64,000 nucleotides of DNA from Pyrus communis (lineage: Eukaryota > Streptophyta > Magnoliopsida > Rosales > Rosaceae), in NCBI RefSeq assembly GCF_963583255.1, contig NC_084805.1:7308827-7372826 (forward strand), read 5' to 3'. The notes under the pieces are model-generated. The model searched no databases. It was not told where the DNA came from and saw only the letters and a program-made list of their open reading frames with translations. The position numbers and the translations under genes are program-made. Positions 1 to 12,697 of this stretch are shown here, one piece after another. The first letter of the stretch is position 1. Each line of letters starts with the position of its first letter.

Positions 1-736
1 GATAAATCAAAGAAATTGGATGATAAAAGAAATGTCAGGTCGATTCAGATAGGCAAGAAGCAACCAAATTCCATCAACCTCGGAACCCAGAAAGAAGAAA
101 GGATTATGGACCACCTATTTTATGAGGTAGAAATAAAATCCTGCTATTTTTTTTTTTTCAATCCTCCCTACCCAATTATTGGAGTTTTGTCTGTTCAATA
201 ATATTGTTTTCGTATGTACCCAAAATTAACCAATTTGTCATCGTTATATTATTGTTTCCTTTTCGTTTCGAAATTTATTAAAAATATTATTTTTACTATA
301 ATTTTCATATTACATTTGTATCATCTTTCTAATAGAGAATAGAGATGAGATCTACATGTGTTAGTAATCCTACCTCAATTAGAAAGATGATATAGATATG
401 ATAAAAATATATATATAATAAATGTTACATTACTCTTTTTACTAGCTTAAAGTTGTTCAACTCTTTTGATTTATTAGTTATATTTACCATTTCAACTATT
501 GAATCATGAATATGTTACGTACATCCACTATGACCTTTGTTTTCGTCAAATCGTACACAATCATATGCATATAACAAGTACAAAAGTGTGAATGATAATT
601 TTCAATAAGAAATGTTATTTAGTCTCAATAAACATGTTATAGTTTTTCTTTGGGTCTCAATGCCACTACTCCAAATCAAAATTAAGTTAATACTAATTCT
701 AACGATTATTCATTCTGTTATTAAGAAGCTTACACC
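1..736. other. AT-rich DNA, no gene recognised
   Basis: AT-rich sequence with short homopolymer runs. Short open frames exist but carry no recognisable domain, no splice context and no compositional bias. I see nothing else here before the LTR-like start at 737. Confidence 0.5.
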
Positions 737-1239
737 TGACACACTCCGACTCAAAATGTCCACAAGGACTTCGAATCGAGCTGTGTTGACCGACACCTGG
801 AAGGTGTTGAAGTCATAAAATGTGATGATGTAGAAAAATATGAATAAATTTGAACCTAAGAGTGCCTAATTACCAAAGTGCGCTGGTGAGCGGGAATGAA
901 CTCACTTCACATGTGACGTTGATTAAGAGTCATACCCTCGAAAGAAATCTCCAATACTAAGATTTTCCACGACCCTTCGTCGATAAGAAAGCTCAACTAA
1001 TAAAACCTAGAGGGTGAAAACAAAACAAGGGTAAGTGGCCCAGGAAATAAAATTTTTAATAGAAGCCTTCTTAAACGTTATAACCCCTCGATGCAATACC
1101 TGTATAGTTTCCAGAAAATCATATCACGTATCAATGTGAAATCAAAAGTATATCAACAGTAATTCCATAAATATACCATGACACAGCATCTTACAGTAAT
1201 ATGAATAATCATGTGCTCAAAAATCTATATTAGCATGCA

Positions 1240-1545
1240 AGTCGGAGTCACCTAATGTAACCTATACAACTGCACCTATATCTCATCAATCAATGCTAGC
1301 ACATAAGTCGAAGTCACCTATAGTGACCTGTACGACTTGTCCATATCTCATCAATCAATGCTAGCACATAAGTCGGAGTCACCTATAGTGACTTGTACAA
1401 CTCATCCATATCTCATTAATCAATGATAGCTCATAAGTCGGAGTCACTTATAGTGACCTGTACGGCTCATCCATATCTCTTCAATCAATGCTAGCTCATA
1501 AGTTGGAGTCACTTATAATGACATGTATGACTCATCCATATCTCA
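1240..1545. repeat. 64-bp tandem array of hairpin-forming units in LTR copy A
   Basis: About five units of 63-65 bp. Each has AGTCGGAGTCAC, then a short loop, then GTGACctgtaCGACT, so each unit can fold into a stem. Single, more diverged units follow near 1569, 1636 and 1741, and similar stems occur at 1920-2030. The same stem type is found once or twice in the intact Tekay LTRs (8904-9125 and 17870-18090). Confidence 0.75.
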
Positions 1546-2223
1546 TCAATCAAAATCCAAGTAATATGTCAACTGGATCCACCTTTTGTGGCCTGTACGG
1601 CTAAACCCATAGCTCATCACATATCCCTGCACACAAGTTGGAACCACCTCTAGTGGTCTGTACGACAGAACTGGGTGTAAATAAGTACGCACAAGTGCTA
1701 CAATCACGTAAAGACTATGCGAATAATCGCGAGTCACCTACGAGTCGGAGCCACCTGTAGTGGTCTATACGATAAGACTGTGCACCTACCTTGGATCCAA
1801 GGTAAGCATAAGGTGCGGGAGGTGAACATTACGTGAAAGATTGTGCCCTGGCCACGGGCGGGAGCACTAACAGCGGGGTGTAGGTTTATGAGCTCTAACT
1901 GCATCTATTATAACATGTACGACTCATGGGTGACCTGTACGACAATGTCAGAATTGCCTATTATTGCAACCTGTACGACAGTGTCAGAATTGCCTAGTAT
2001 TGCAATCTGTATGACAAGGTCGGAGCTGCCTAAAGTATAAATATAGTCATGCCATAACTCGATCACTTCAAATAACACCATAAACTTAACTGAACTTACA
2101 TGTGCATCTTGCGTTCCTCTTTGCACTTCAAAGCATTCACAGTAATTCCTTACAGGTAGTATACATATGGATATGTCATGATGCAATCTAATAATCAACC
2201 ATGTCATAGCATTTATCAATATA

Positions 2224-2226
2224 TAC

Positions 2227-2258
<32 letters not shown>

Positions 2259-2270
2259 ATATATATATAT
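2224..2270. repeat. AT/GT microsatellite
   Basis: A run of alternating AT interrupted by a short GT block, lying within LTR copy A. Confidence 0.85.
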
Positions 2271-3939
2271 AAGATGGCGAAATATGCATAATCTGTAACA
2301 CCTCACTCCCGAACTATTTATTTCAGGAATAATTATCGGGAACAAGTCCAACTAAATATTAGTTTAATTAACCATCATTATTTATGATTCTTTAATTCAA
2401 TCTCTAAATTCCTCACACATTGATTTATGACCAACATTTAACCACCAAAATCATAAGGTTAAATCTCACATTTTCACCAATTTCATTCACATTGCTCAAT
2501 TCCCAAACCAGGCTTTTGTCTCGATTATTTAATCTCATTTATTGTATGGCTGCATCTAACGTCTCGTTAGACTGCCTACGTACCCTAAATAGGGATCAAG
2601 CCAATCATAGTTCACATCAATTATTTGTAGGTAACATGCATAAATCAACTTAAACACGTGTGTGGAATTATCAATCATATGTATATATACGATAGAAAGG
2701 AAATGACCCACTCACCTGAGGTTCGCGCTATGACTCCCTAGCATGCACATCAAGACATCACGAACCAATGTCGCCTGCGACCAAGGTTAATTTAGCCGGG
2801 AAAAGCCCCAATTTAACACGAACCAATCGAACCCTATAATTTGGGTGTCTTCAATTCGGCTCTATAGCAACTCTGATGGCCCTAAACTTGTTTGGGCTTT
2901 GTTCCTGAGCTTCAGATGAGTACTTTGGTGGTGGTAATTTAAGGGTTTTGTTTCAGAATTTGAGGAATGGCCACCACGAACCTTAGCCCCACCATCGGCC
3001 CTTTGATGAATTTACACCCAAATTCCTTCAAATTTTAGGTGGATATGGAATAAGGGAAGGCTAGATGATGACTGGGAGTAGTAAATCGGTCCAAATCGTC
3101 GGAAAAATGGTAGAAACATGATGGAAATAGCTGGTATACGGGTCGGGTCCGTGGGTTTTACAGGTCAAGGGGAACAGGTCCGGTTCCCCCCTTCTTTTCC
3201 TCCATTCCCTCATTGGGCCATCCTCTCTCCCGGTCCCTCATGTGCTCTCTTCCTCCCTTTTCTTTCGCCGCCATCACGCAGCCCCTTCTTCTCTCTTCCT
3301 TATTTATTTTTTTTTTCCTTTCTTTTTCTCTTAAAATTGATTGGTTACCACTCCAACATGATACACCTCGACCTGGAATGCCCACTAGGACCCCGAATCG
3401 AGGCATGCTGGCTGATACTTGGAAGGTGATGAAGCCATAAAGTGTGATAATGTATAAAATGTGAATAAATTAAAATCTAAAAGTGCCTACGTACACGAGT
3501 GCTTGGTGAGCGGGTCTGGACCCATTTCACGCGTGATACAGAGCATAAGTATAGTACAGTAAAGTAAGATAATGATTATACCATCATAAGAAGACATCTG
3601 TACTGAAGAGTGCCATGAATCCTTGTCGATACGGAACTCTGCTGCTAGAACCTGAAGGGGTGCAAAAATAGAAAATGTGAGTGAGTGAAACAAAACTTTT
3701 CAAACCAATTTCAATTACCAAAGGCAGTAGCCCCTCGCCGTAACACCTGTATAATTTCCCAGAAATACCAGGCGTGACTATAACTCAAAACCATAACCAA
3801 AATAACAATCTCATAGTTATGCCGTGTCAAATATCTCAACAAGAATAAGTAACCCAGGTGAAATAAATCAATATGAAATGGTATGTCAACCAGATCCACC
3901 TATTATGGCATGTACAGCTAAACCAATAGCTTATCAACA

Positions 3940-4310
3940 TGTTAGTCGGAGTCACCTTACGTGACTTATACGGTTGAATCAATAGCTCATCAACATGTTA
4001 GCCGGAGTCACCTCACATGACTTGTACAGTTGAATCAATAGCTCATCAATCAATGCTAGCACATAAGTCGAAGTCACCTATAGTGACCTGTACGACTTAT
4101 CCATATCTCATCAATCAATGCTAGCACATAAGTCGGAGTCACCTATAGTGACATGTACGACTTATCCATGTCTCATCAATCAATGCTAGCACATAAGTCG
4201 TAGTCACCTATAATGACCTGTACGACTTATCTATATCTTATCAATCAATGCTAGCACATAAGTCAGAGTCACTTTTAGTGACCTGTACGACTAAATCAAA
4301 AGCTCATCAA
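3940..4310. repeat. 64-bp tandem array of hairpin-forming units in LTR copy B
   Basis: Five to six units with the same stem sequence as the array at 1240 (GTCGGAGTCAC ... GTGACctGTACGAC). A further unit with GTGGT in place of GTGAC lies at 4326-4363, and another near 4434. Copies A and B therefore both carry the expanded form of the repeat. Confidence 0.75.
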
Positions 4311-5309
4311 ATATCCCTGCACATGAGTTGGAACCACTTCTAGTGGTCTGTACGACAGAACTGGGTGTAAACAAGTACGCTCAAGTGCTACGATCACGTG
4401 AAGACTATGCGAATAATCACGGGTCACCTACGAGTCGGAACCACCTATAGTGGTCTGTACGACAGGCCTGTGCACCTACCTTGAATTCAAGGTGAGCGTA
4501 AGGTGCAGAAGGTGAACATTACATGAAGGATTGTACCTTGGCCACGGGCGGGAACACTAACACCAGGGTGCAGGTTTATGAGCTCTAAATGCATCTAATA
4601 CCACATGTACGACTCATAGGCAACCTGTACGACAGTGTCGGAGTTGCCTAAAACATAAATGTAAGCATGTCATAACCCCATCATTTCAAATAAAATGTAA
4701 TCATAACCATGCATCTCACATTTCACAACATATACTCACCTAAACTTACCTGTGCATTCTACGTTCACCTTCACACTTCAAAGCATTCACAATAATTATG
4801 TACCGGTAATATACATATGGATATGCCATGATGCAATCTAAAACTCACCCATACCATAGCATCTTCAAGTATATATAAATATATATAATATGGCGTAAAA
4901 TGCACAATCTATAACGCTTTACTCCCGAATTATTTATTTTCGAGAATAATTATCGGTGATAAGCCCAACTAGACACTAATTTAATTAACCATCATTACTT
5001 ACGTTTCCTTACTTCATTTCCTTGATTCCTCGCATATTGATTTATGACCAACATTTAACCACCAAAATCATATGGTTAAATCTAACATTTTCCACCAATA
5101 TCCTTCGCATTGCTCAATTCCCCAAACAAGGCTATTGTCCCAATTAATTAGTCTCGTTTATTGTATGGCTGCATCTAACCTCTCGTTAGACTGTCTACGT
5201 ACCCTAAACAGGGGTCAAGCCATTCGTAGTTTGCACTAGTCCTCTAAAGCATTCACAGAAATTATATGAAATATTCAATTTATAAACGTTTGTGGAGATG
5301 TCAATCTTA

Positions 5310-5352
5310 TATATATATATAGACACACACACACACACACATATACACACAC
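5310..5352. repeat. AT/CA microsatellite
   Basis: A short AT run followed by an AC dinucleotide run inside LTR copy B. Confidence 0.85.
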
Positions 5353-6542
5353 GATAGAAGGGAAAAGACCCACTCACCTTAGGTCCACGCTACGACTCCC
5401 TCGCACGAATATCGAGACATCATGAACTGTCGTCGTCTGTGACCAATTATCAAATCACATCTCAGAGTTCTTACCGATAGAATACATAATTTACATAAAA
5501 CACATCCTTACGTAATACAATCCGGAAGATCTGCATCACGAATCTACGATCCGTTACTTCAAAGATCTACATTATGTTTCTAGAACAATGTCCTAAGGTT
5601 TCATTACGATCCAACGGTCGGATCTCTGCCAATTGCTAAAACCAAGTGACGGTCAACATTTTATTTTATGAACTTACAAATTCAATTCGGGAAGATCTGT
5701 ACATAGGATTCCCGATCCGTAAGTTTCTATGGTCCTCAAATATTACGTATTATAACGTATTAAAGTTTGGTGACGATCCAACGGTCGGATTGTCGATTCA
5801 TATAATGACCTTTTAACGTATTGTAGAGAATTTAGGTCCCAGTGATCAATCTACATCATACGATCCTCAGGACTGAACTCCAGGCATCTAATTTATCCTA
5901 AACATAGCATTAACGGTCCTCTGGCCATGCACTGTCGTGAGTGGCGGTCTGCCACCCTTACTTGCCGGAAAATTCAACTATTTCTAAAAATTCTCATAAA
6001 TTACAAAAAACGAAGATCTCAATGAGAGGAACAACTTTCATACCTGCCACGAAGTCCAAAAGTGGACAGAAGATGGTCAATTTTGCCCACGAAGCCAACG
6101 GATACCTAAAGCTTCACAATGTCGATTCGTCGTCTACGGTGGTCCAACGGGGTCAAGGTTGGTTGGGTTTTTCTCCTGGGATGATGGGCTACAAAGCCCA
6201 GGTGGTGGCATCGGCCATCGCTTTGCCGTTTTGCCAGAAAAATAAAAAAGGGTAGCTGGAGCACTGTGAGAACCGTCAACTTTCGTGGCCTCAAACCGCC
6301 ACATACAGAGGTTAATCAAGGTGGTTCTTGGGTGGATTTTGTAGAGGGGAATGAAAGCTTCAACATGGCGGTGGTGGCGTCGAGAAATTCAACCGGAGTT
6401 GGCCGAAATTGGCCTTGGAAGTTGGGTGGTCGCTGTGGTGGCGTGCACAGGAAAGCTGGGAGTTTTCTTCCCCTTTTTTTTTTTTTTTTTTTTCTCTTCT
6501 GATTTCTGATTGGGCTGCTGCCCTTTTTCTACCTTTTATCTA

Positions 6543-6697
6543 AAGGAAAACTAATGAAAAGGGCTTGAAAACTTTGAGTTTTTATACTAATGACAAAATA
6601 AAGGGTAAAGTGAATAGTACCATAATTGACTTTTTAGTGTAAAAATGTGATTTTTCGTTACAATGAACAATACTGTAGGCTTTTTGTTAAAAGTCCC
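6543..6697. mobile_element. 155-bp MITE, hAT-like
   Basis: It starts AAGGAAAACTAATGAAAAG and ends with the imperfect inverted form (CTTTTTGTTAAAAGTCCC). It is flanked by the 8-bp direct repeat TTTATCTA (6535-6542 and 6698-6705), the TSD length of hAT elements. Related copies lie at 49914 and 50064. It is inserted in LTR copy B. Confidence 0.75.
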
Positions 6698-6966
6698 TTT
6701 ATCTAATTGGTCCTCCTTAACCAATTAACTAACTTTAAATAACCAACTTCAAACGTTCGTAACTATACCGTTATAATTTGGACTCGCAAACGACTTTCGC
6801 CTAAGTGTTCGTACCACCGAGTACTACTTAAATACGCTAAAAGAAGAAGTCATACATTTCTCTAAATGATGGTTAACAGAAGTCAAAGTCCTTGCCTCTA
6901 GGACATTTTCGTCAATTCCTTTGATTAAAATAAATAAAAACGTAAAATTAAAGACGGGTTGTCACA

Positions 6967-7249
6967 CCTCAATTAATTAAGAATATTTTCTTTTTGCATG
7001 AAATCTTGAGTTCAAATTCTCACGCTTCAATGTCACTCATATAAAAATTAATAACCGTTGTTATGGGTTGATTGTAAAAGCTTAACTTCTGGTTTGACTT
7101 ATGAGGCTAGGCGAGGGGACAAATGGCCTCCCAAAATATAGCTAGCTAGGGACTAGAATCCAAAATTTGTTTATTTTATACTTACTGTTTTATCAACTTG
7201 GTGATGGTTATCCAAGACTTACACAAAACCTATTTTAAAGAATTGAACA
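6967..7249. other. Non-coding DNA, no feature seen
   Basis: A short stretch between the end of LTR copy B and the TSD of the MITE at 7259. I see no coding or repeat signal in it. Confidence 0.5.
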
Positions 7250-7365
7250 TTTATGTATGGCTTTTTAGCTAAAATGGTTATTAAGATTTGTATAACTCTT
7301 CACTTTAGTTCTTGAGATTTGAAATCAATAGAAGTGGTTATTGAGATTAGGCCTGGCAATTCCTG

Positions 7366-7510
7366 ACACGACCCGATAACCCGACACGACACGACACGAA
7401 ATTAACAGGTGTTCGGGTCGACACGATAACGAATCGGGTCGTTATCGGGTAACCCGATAAGCACCTGTTAAGATAACGGGTTGATTCGGGTATACATGTG
7501 GGTAACACGA
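7366..7510. repeat. Left subterminal repeat cluster of the hAT element
   Basis: Closely spaced ACCCGATAA, CACGACACG and GGGTCGTTATCGGG motifs in both orientations. They match in kind the cluster at the other end (22896-23050). Such subterminal clusters are the usual binding region for hAT transposase. Confidence 0.65.
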
Positions 7511-7623
7511 TACACGATAAGCAGAATATTATTTTTATAATTTTATAACCCTAAAAAAATACTGTAATAATTATATACATTAATTTAACAATTTTATACC
7601 CCTAAAAACTATAATAAATAAAT

Positions 7624-7627
<4 letters not shown>

Positions 7628-7655
<28 letters not shown>
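7628..7655. repeat. AT microsatellite
   Basis: An uninterrupted AT dinucleotide run in an extremely AT-rich stretch (7510-7850) of the hAT left arm. Confidence 0.85.
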
Positions 7656-7660
<5 letters not shown>

Positions 7661-8186
7661 TTAACTATAAAGTCTATAATAATTATAATAATTATATATA
7701 CTATAATAATTATACCCCCAAAATATTAACTATCTATAATAATTATATAATTATATATATATATATATTAAATTTTGAATTAAATTTTATAAAAATTATA
7801 ATAATTATTAATTAATATGCATGATGCATGATGCATCCATTGATTTGATTCCATTCCATTCCTGCCGCCCTTTTTGAAGAAAAATGGAAAATGAAAATGA
7901 TAAGAAAAATTGAAAATGAAACAAAAAAGTGAGGGAATTAGGGAAAGATGCTAGAGGGAAAAGTAAAAATTATTAGAAAAGTTGAAAAGGAAACAAAAAG
8001 GAGAGGGGAAAATGAAAATTAATAGAAGTGGTGAGAAATTTTTTTTTCTTTTTTTAAGTTATTAACTTTTTATTACACGTATGACATATCTCACCATTTT
8101 TATAATGACACACGTGATGTACTACTTCGTGTACCAGTCAATTATACATACAAAATAAATAGATTTAAATCTACTTAATAAATAAA

Positions 8187-8206
8187 TATATATATATATA
8201 TGTGTG

Positions 8207-8293
<87 letters not shown>
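8187..8293. repeat. Compound AT/GT microsatellite
   Basis: Two AT runs followed by a GT run of about twenty units, directly upstream of the first 347-bp repeat unit. Long open frames across it are low-complexity artefacts. Confidence 0.9.
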
Positions 8294-8295
<2 letters not shown>

Positions 8296-8318
8296 CTATA
8301 TACGCCATTGGAACTTGA

Positions 8319-8379
8319 TGGGGTACGAATTCTCCGAAACTAATTTGAACGATCCCAGCCGTCAAACTTGTTTGTATAT
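8319..8379. repeat. First unit of the 347-bp tandem array, left part
   Basis: It starts GGGGTACGAATTCTCCG and matches the beginning of every unit of the array at 19815-22414. The unit is cut at TATAT by the gypsy insertion and resumes at 19529. The two parts sum to 347 bp, exactly one period. Confidence 0.85.
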
Positions 8380-10591
8380 TGACACACCCCGACCGAGATC
8401 GGAGCGTGCTGGCCGTCACACGAAGGTGACGTAGCCATGTGCACGTGCGGAAGCCAATAAAGTAATAATATAAAAGTACGAATAATAAAAAAACTAGCAC
8501 ACAAAGTACTAAACAAGTGCTAGCGTATGTGAAAGACAATTTCAGAGCAGGTCTACAGCAGTCCAAAAGAAAGTTGCGACATAAGTACACCCAAAGGTGA
8601 CCCTACGCTGGTGAGTATCTGTCAGAAAAGCCGGGAGAAATCCTCTGGGAAAACCACCGAAACTGCTGATCAACTAGAACCTGGAGGGGCGCAAAACAAA
8701 AGTGTGAGTGGGCAAAAACAAAGCTTTCGAAAACCATTTATAAAATACTTTCTAACCCCTCGCCGTAAAACCTGTATACTTCCCAGAAAATAAACATATA
8801 ACTGTATGTACAAATATGCCAAACATGCTCAAGATATGCCATGCCAAAGCCTCATAATGAATGTAAGTGCCCAGGTATAAATCATATCAATATCATAACC
8901 TCTGACAGCCGGAGTCACCTAACGTGACCTGTACGGCTGCATCTAGAGCTCAAATCTCAACTCAATAACTGAACCTGCCCACGAGTCGGAACCACTCAAA
9001 GTGGTCTGTACGACAGGCCTGGGTGTAACATATATATACGCTCTAGTGCTACGATCACGTGAAGGTTGTGCGAATCATCGCGGGTCACCTACGAGTCGGA
9101 ACCACCTAATGTGGTCTGTACGACAGGCCTATGCACCTAACTTGGATCCAAGCTGAGCGTGTGGTGCGGGAGGTGAACATCACGTGAAGGACTGTGCCCT
9201 ACTCTGGGCGGGAGCACTAACACCGGGGGTGCAGGTTATGAGCTCTCTAATCATCTCAAACCACTACTGAACTGTAAACATGCATACCTCTTACCTGGCA
9301 CTTACCTGTGCGTCCACGGCACCCAATACGCATATATAAATGTATGCCACTACTAATGCATGTGATGATGCATAAACGATAATAATAAAGTGCATGACAT
9401 AACATACATAATCCTTTTAATCAATTTCTGGGAATATAATTGTATATAGGTATATACGGAAAACAAAAGCCCACTCACTGGTAAGTGGAAGGGTCGTAGC
9501 CCCCCTGCCTCGAGTGCGAACGCTCGTCCTCGGGGTACGTGTCACCTATATGCGAAATAACTATAAAAACGTTAGTTTTAAAGCACATAACCAACTTCTC
9601 GTAATAACTTCTCATACATTGCTCAAAATGGACAATTGAATATACCAACGTGCTCTACACAACCTCAGGATCACAACCATATTTTTAGAATAATTTTCCT
9701 CCGCCGCACGCGCCCCCACGCGCCGGCCAAGGCACGGACCTACGCGCCCCCACGCGCGGCCACGTGCCATGCACACTGACGGTGTCAACTGACGCCGTCA
9801 GGAATATTCCGTTAAGATTTCGGAATATTCCGTTAAACTTAACCGGATACCGTTACTGCCGTTAGGAATATTTCGGAATTTTAACGGAATATTCCTGTTT
9901 CTTCTCCGGCCTACCCTCGCCGGACTCCGGTCACCGGAAAACTGGGAAAAATATAAACTCACTAATCTCCTTCGTTTTTCATCCATTTTTCACGTACCTT
10001 ATACCAAAATGAAGCCCTAAACATAATCTACCACGTTGGACTAGTTTTAGGGCCTAAAAACAACGGAATCAAACTTTCCAAAATATGAAAATTTGGCCAA
10101 ACTTACAGTTCGTGGTTCCGACGTCCAAATCCGTCCAACGATGCACTCCCAAGCTCCTTGGGACCTCACCAACACATCTACAAGCTTCAAAAGTCCAAAA
10201 ACTAACTAGATTAAGTTTGCATGAACAGTACCCAAGTCGGACCACTTCGAATCGACGTGAAAATGTTGGTTTTCTTACCTGAAAATAGTATGGACGTGCT
10301 CGCCTCGACCTCACGAGTTCAATGGTATGCTTCGTTCCCTTGATCTGCAAGGTTTGGTATGGTTATGTGTGTGTCCGTACAGTTTCAATGGAGAAGGGAG
10401 GAAGGGAGCACGGGAGAGACAGAGAGAGAAGACAGAAGGAGAGAGAGAGAGACAGTGTCTGTGTGTGGGAGTGTGTGTGGTCCAACACATGCCACACCAC
10501 ACAAAACAACCCATAACGTGACAAAAACGAACTAGGGGCAAAGTCGTAATTTCACACGTGCATTTCGATATTTCCGGGACGGGATGTCACA
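8380..10591 (-). repeat. 3' LTR of the Tekay-type element
   Basis: 2212 bp. It is nearly identical to the other LTR. The clearest difference is an extra segment of about 30 bp around 9720-9750 (a 'cgcgcccccacgcg' duplication) that is absent at 18670-18700. It contains two hairpin units of the GTCGGAACCAC...GTGGTctGTACGAC type. On the coding strand it is read from 10591 to 8380. Confidence 0.9.
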
Positions 10592-10606
10592 ACCTTCCCA
10601 CCTTAA
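10592..10606 (-). other. Polypurine tract of the Tekay-type element
   Basis: On the minus strand a purine-rich stretch (AAGGTGGGAAGGT) lies directly before the 3' LTR, the expected place for plus-strand DNA priming. Confidence 0.7.
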
Positions 10607-10647
10607 AAGAATTTCGTCCCGAAATTCAAAACAACCAAGTATAACCC

Positions 10648-12697
10648 CTAGTGGTCAAAGAACAATCGAGGATACAAATCCCTCATCCGATCTTCTGTCT
10701 CCCAAGTAGCTTCCTCGACTGAATGATTCCTCCACAAAACTTTTACTAAGTTCACCGTCTTATTCCTCAAAACCTTCTCTTTCCAATCGATGATCGTCAC
10801 TGGTTCCTCGTCATACGTCAAATCTAGGTTAATCTCTAACGGTTGAGGAGGTATCACGTGAGATGGATCAGCAATATAGTGTCGGAGCATAGACACGTGA
10901 AAAACATTATGCACTCTAGCCAACTCCGAAGGCAACTCCAACCTGTAAGCTACCTCACCAACTCGTTCTGTGACCATGTATGGTCCGATGTATCTGGGAC
11001 TCAACTTCCCCTTCTTTCCAAACCGTACGACACCTCTCCACGGTGAAAGCTTCAAAAATACCCAATCTCCGACGTCATACACTCTGTCCGTAGCATGCCA
11101 ATCCGCTAGACTCTTTTGCCTGTCCTGAGCTGCTTTCAGGTTAGACTTAATCACCTGAACATTCAGAGTAGTCTCCTCGACAATCTCTGGACCCACTAAA
11201 ACTCTTTCTCCAACCTCTGACCAACATAACGGTGTGCGACAAGCTCTGCCATATAAAACCTCAAATGGCGCCATGCCAATGCTCGAATGAAAACTGTTGT
11301 TGTAGGCAAATTCCATCAGATCTAACCGCTGGTGCCAAGCATCACCAAACTGCAACACCGAAGCTCGCAGCATATCCTCCAAGGTCTGAATAGTTCTCTC
11401 TGACTGTCCGTCTGTCTGTGGATGATACGCCGTACTGTAAAGTAATCTCGTGCCCAAAGCTTCCTGGAAAGCCACCCAAAACTTAGATGTGAATCGTGGA
11501 TCACGATCCGAGACAATACTCACTGGGACACCATGATACTTCACCACCTTCGAGATAAACAACTCCGCTAAACGGCTCAAAGAATACTTCTCTCTTACCG
11601 GAACAAAATGAGCCGACTTAGTGAGTCGATCAACGATCACCCAAATGCCGTCAAAGCCATTTTGTGTACGCGGCAACTTGTACACAAAATCCATGGTGAT
11701 ATTTTCCCATTTCCACTCTGGAACGGGAAGCGGCTGCAACAACCCAAACGGCTTCTTCCTCTCTGCTTTAACCTGCTGACACACAGCACACCTGCTCACA
11801 TACTCGGCTATCTCCCTCTTCATACCCGGCCAATAATAAAATGGTCGAATGGTATGATACATTTTTGTAGCTCCTGGATGCATGGCATAAGCCGAGATAT
11901 GTGCTTCATCGAGAATTTCTTTCTTCAACTCCACACTATTAGGCACGAACATTCTACCCTCTAGCATCAACATGTCATCCTAATCACGAACTCTGAGGTC
12001 TCGCCTCCTTCCTTGATTTCGAGCTTGGATTAGTTCCTGAGTCTCCTGATCAGCTACTTGGGCTTCAAGTACCCGATCAACAAGTATCGGCCCAACTTGA
12101 AAATTAGCAAGTAACGCCACTTCTCGATCTTCTGCTTCTAAACTCACTCCCGTAGCACGCAAGTCAGCCAAAAGAGGAACACGACTAGCGTACAACGTAT
12201 TAATGTGGCCCTGCGACTTCCTGCTAAGTGCATCAGCCACTACGTTCGCACGACCAGGATGATAATCAATCGTGCAATCGTAATCGCTGAGCAACTCCAA
12301 CCACCTCCGCTGACGAAGATTAAGTTCCTTCTGAGTAAAAAGATATTGGAGACTCTTGTGATCTGTAAAGATCCTGCACTTCTCTCCGTAAAGATAGTGT
12401 CTCCACAACCTCAACGCAAAGATGATAGCAGCCAACTCTAAATCATGTGTAGGGTAATTCAACTCATGAGGTTTCAACTGCCGCGAAACATAAGCAATCA
12501 CCCTACCATGCTGCATCAATACACATCTCAGACCATTCAAGGAAGCATCGCTATAAACCTCGAAATCACCACTATCGTCTGGGAGTGCCAAAACAGGTGC
12601 ATGAGTGAGACAATGCTTCAACTGCTGGAAACTCTGCTCACACCTATCATCCCACTCAAATTTAACATCCTTCCTCGTTAACCTCGTCAACGGCAAG
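10648..12697 (-). pseudogene. Tekay pol, 3' part: RNase H, integrase, chromodomain-like tail
   Basis: This continues the reading frame that the nested hAT interrupts. Removing the hAT plus one TSD copy (1797 bp, divisible by 3) restores frame with the RT part. It begins in the RT/RNase H linker and carries an RNase H domain (YSDAS, then FTDHKSL, then [14 protein letters not shown]). After a TAG at 11980-11982 it continues with an integrase: an H-H-C-C zinc finger with CAVC, a catalytic core with VIVDRLT, SDRDPRF and TDGQSER, and a GPY-type region. The C-terminus (LTYDEEPV, then VKVLWRN, then EEATWE) resembles the chromodomain of Tekay/Del chromoviruses. The single stop would separate RNase H from integrase unless suppressed. 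Confidence 0.85.
11980..11982 (-). other. In-frame amber codon between RNase H and integrase
   Basis: The codon is TAG on the minus strand. The frame continues on both sides without other damage (12697 down to 10648), so this is a point nonsense mutation or a suppressible stop. Confidence 0.8.

Larger units (their letters stand above)
737..3358 (-). mobile_element. LTR-like copy A, Tekay-related Ty3/gypsy, 3'-truncated on plus strand
   Basis: It begins TGACACACTCCGAC, matching the left edge (TGACACACCCCGACC) of the intact LTR at 8380. It keeps the same order of modules: a 'gctggtgagc' block, 'cccctcg...acctgtat', a hairpin-repeat array, and a 'gacccactcacc' block near 2705. The expected right edge (GGGATGTCACA) is missing, and copy B starts directly after 3358. 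The host strand is inferred from the intact element, whose coding strand is minus. No internal coding region remains, so this is a diverged solo LTR or one partner of an unequal recombination. A perfect target-site duplication could not be assigned. Confidence 0.65.
3359..6966 (-). mobile_element. LTR-like copy B, Tekay-related Ty3/gypsy solo LTR
   Basis: It starts TGATACACCTCGACC and ends GACGGGTTGTCACA, matching both edges of the intact Tekay LTR (TGACACACC... and ...GACGGGATGTCACA). It shares collinear blocks with copy A, for example 5160-5235 against 2541-2615 and 5370-5445 against 2700-2780. At about 3.6 kb it is longer than the 2.2-kb intact LTRs, so it belongs to a related but different family or has expanded. 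A MITE is inserted at 6543. The flanking bases do not give a clean 5-bp TSD. Confidence 0.65.

Noticed and set aside
16..201. 61-codon frame at the window start
   Set aside because: No recognisable domain and a homopolymer-derived Phe run. It may be chance or the tail of something outside the window.
1240..4310. CRISPR-like array
   Set aside because: The spacing is regular, but the spacers are also repeated, the units lie in plant LTRs and the genome is eukaryotic.
8171..8590. 139-codon minus-strand frame
   Set aside because: It is made largely of AT/GT microsatellite translation (Tyr-Ile and Thr-His runs) and LTR sequence.
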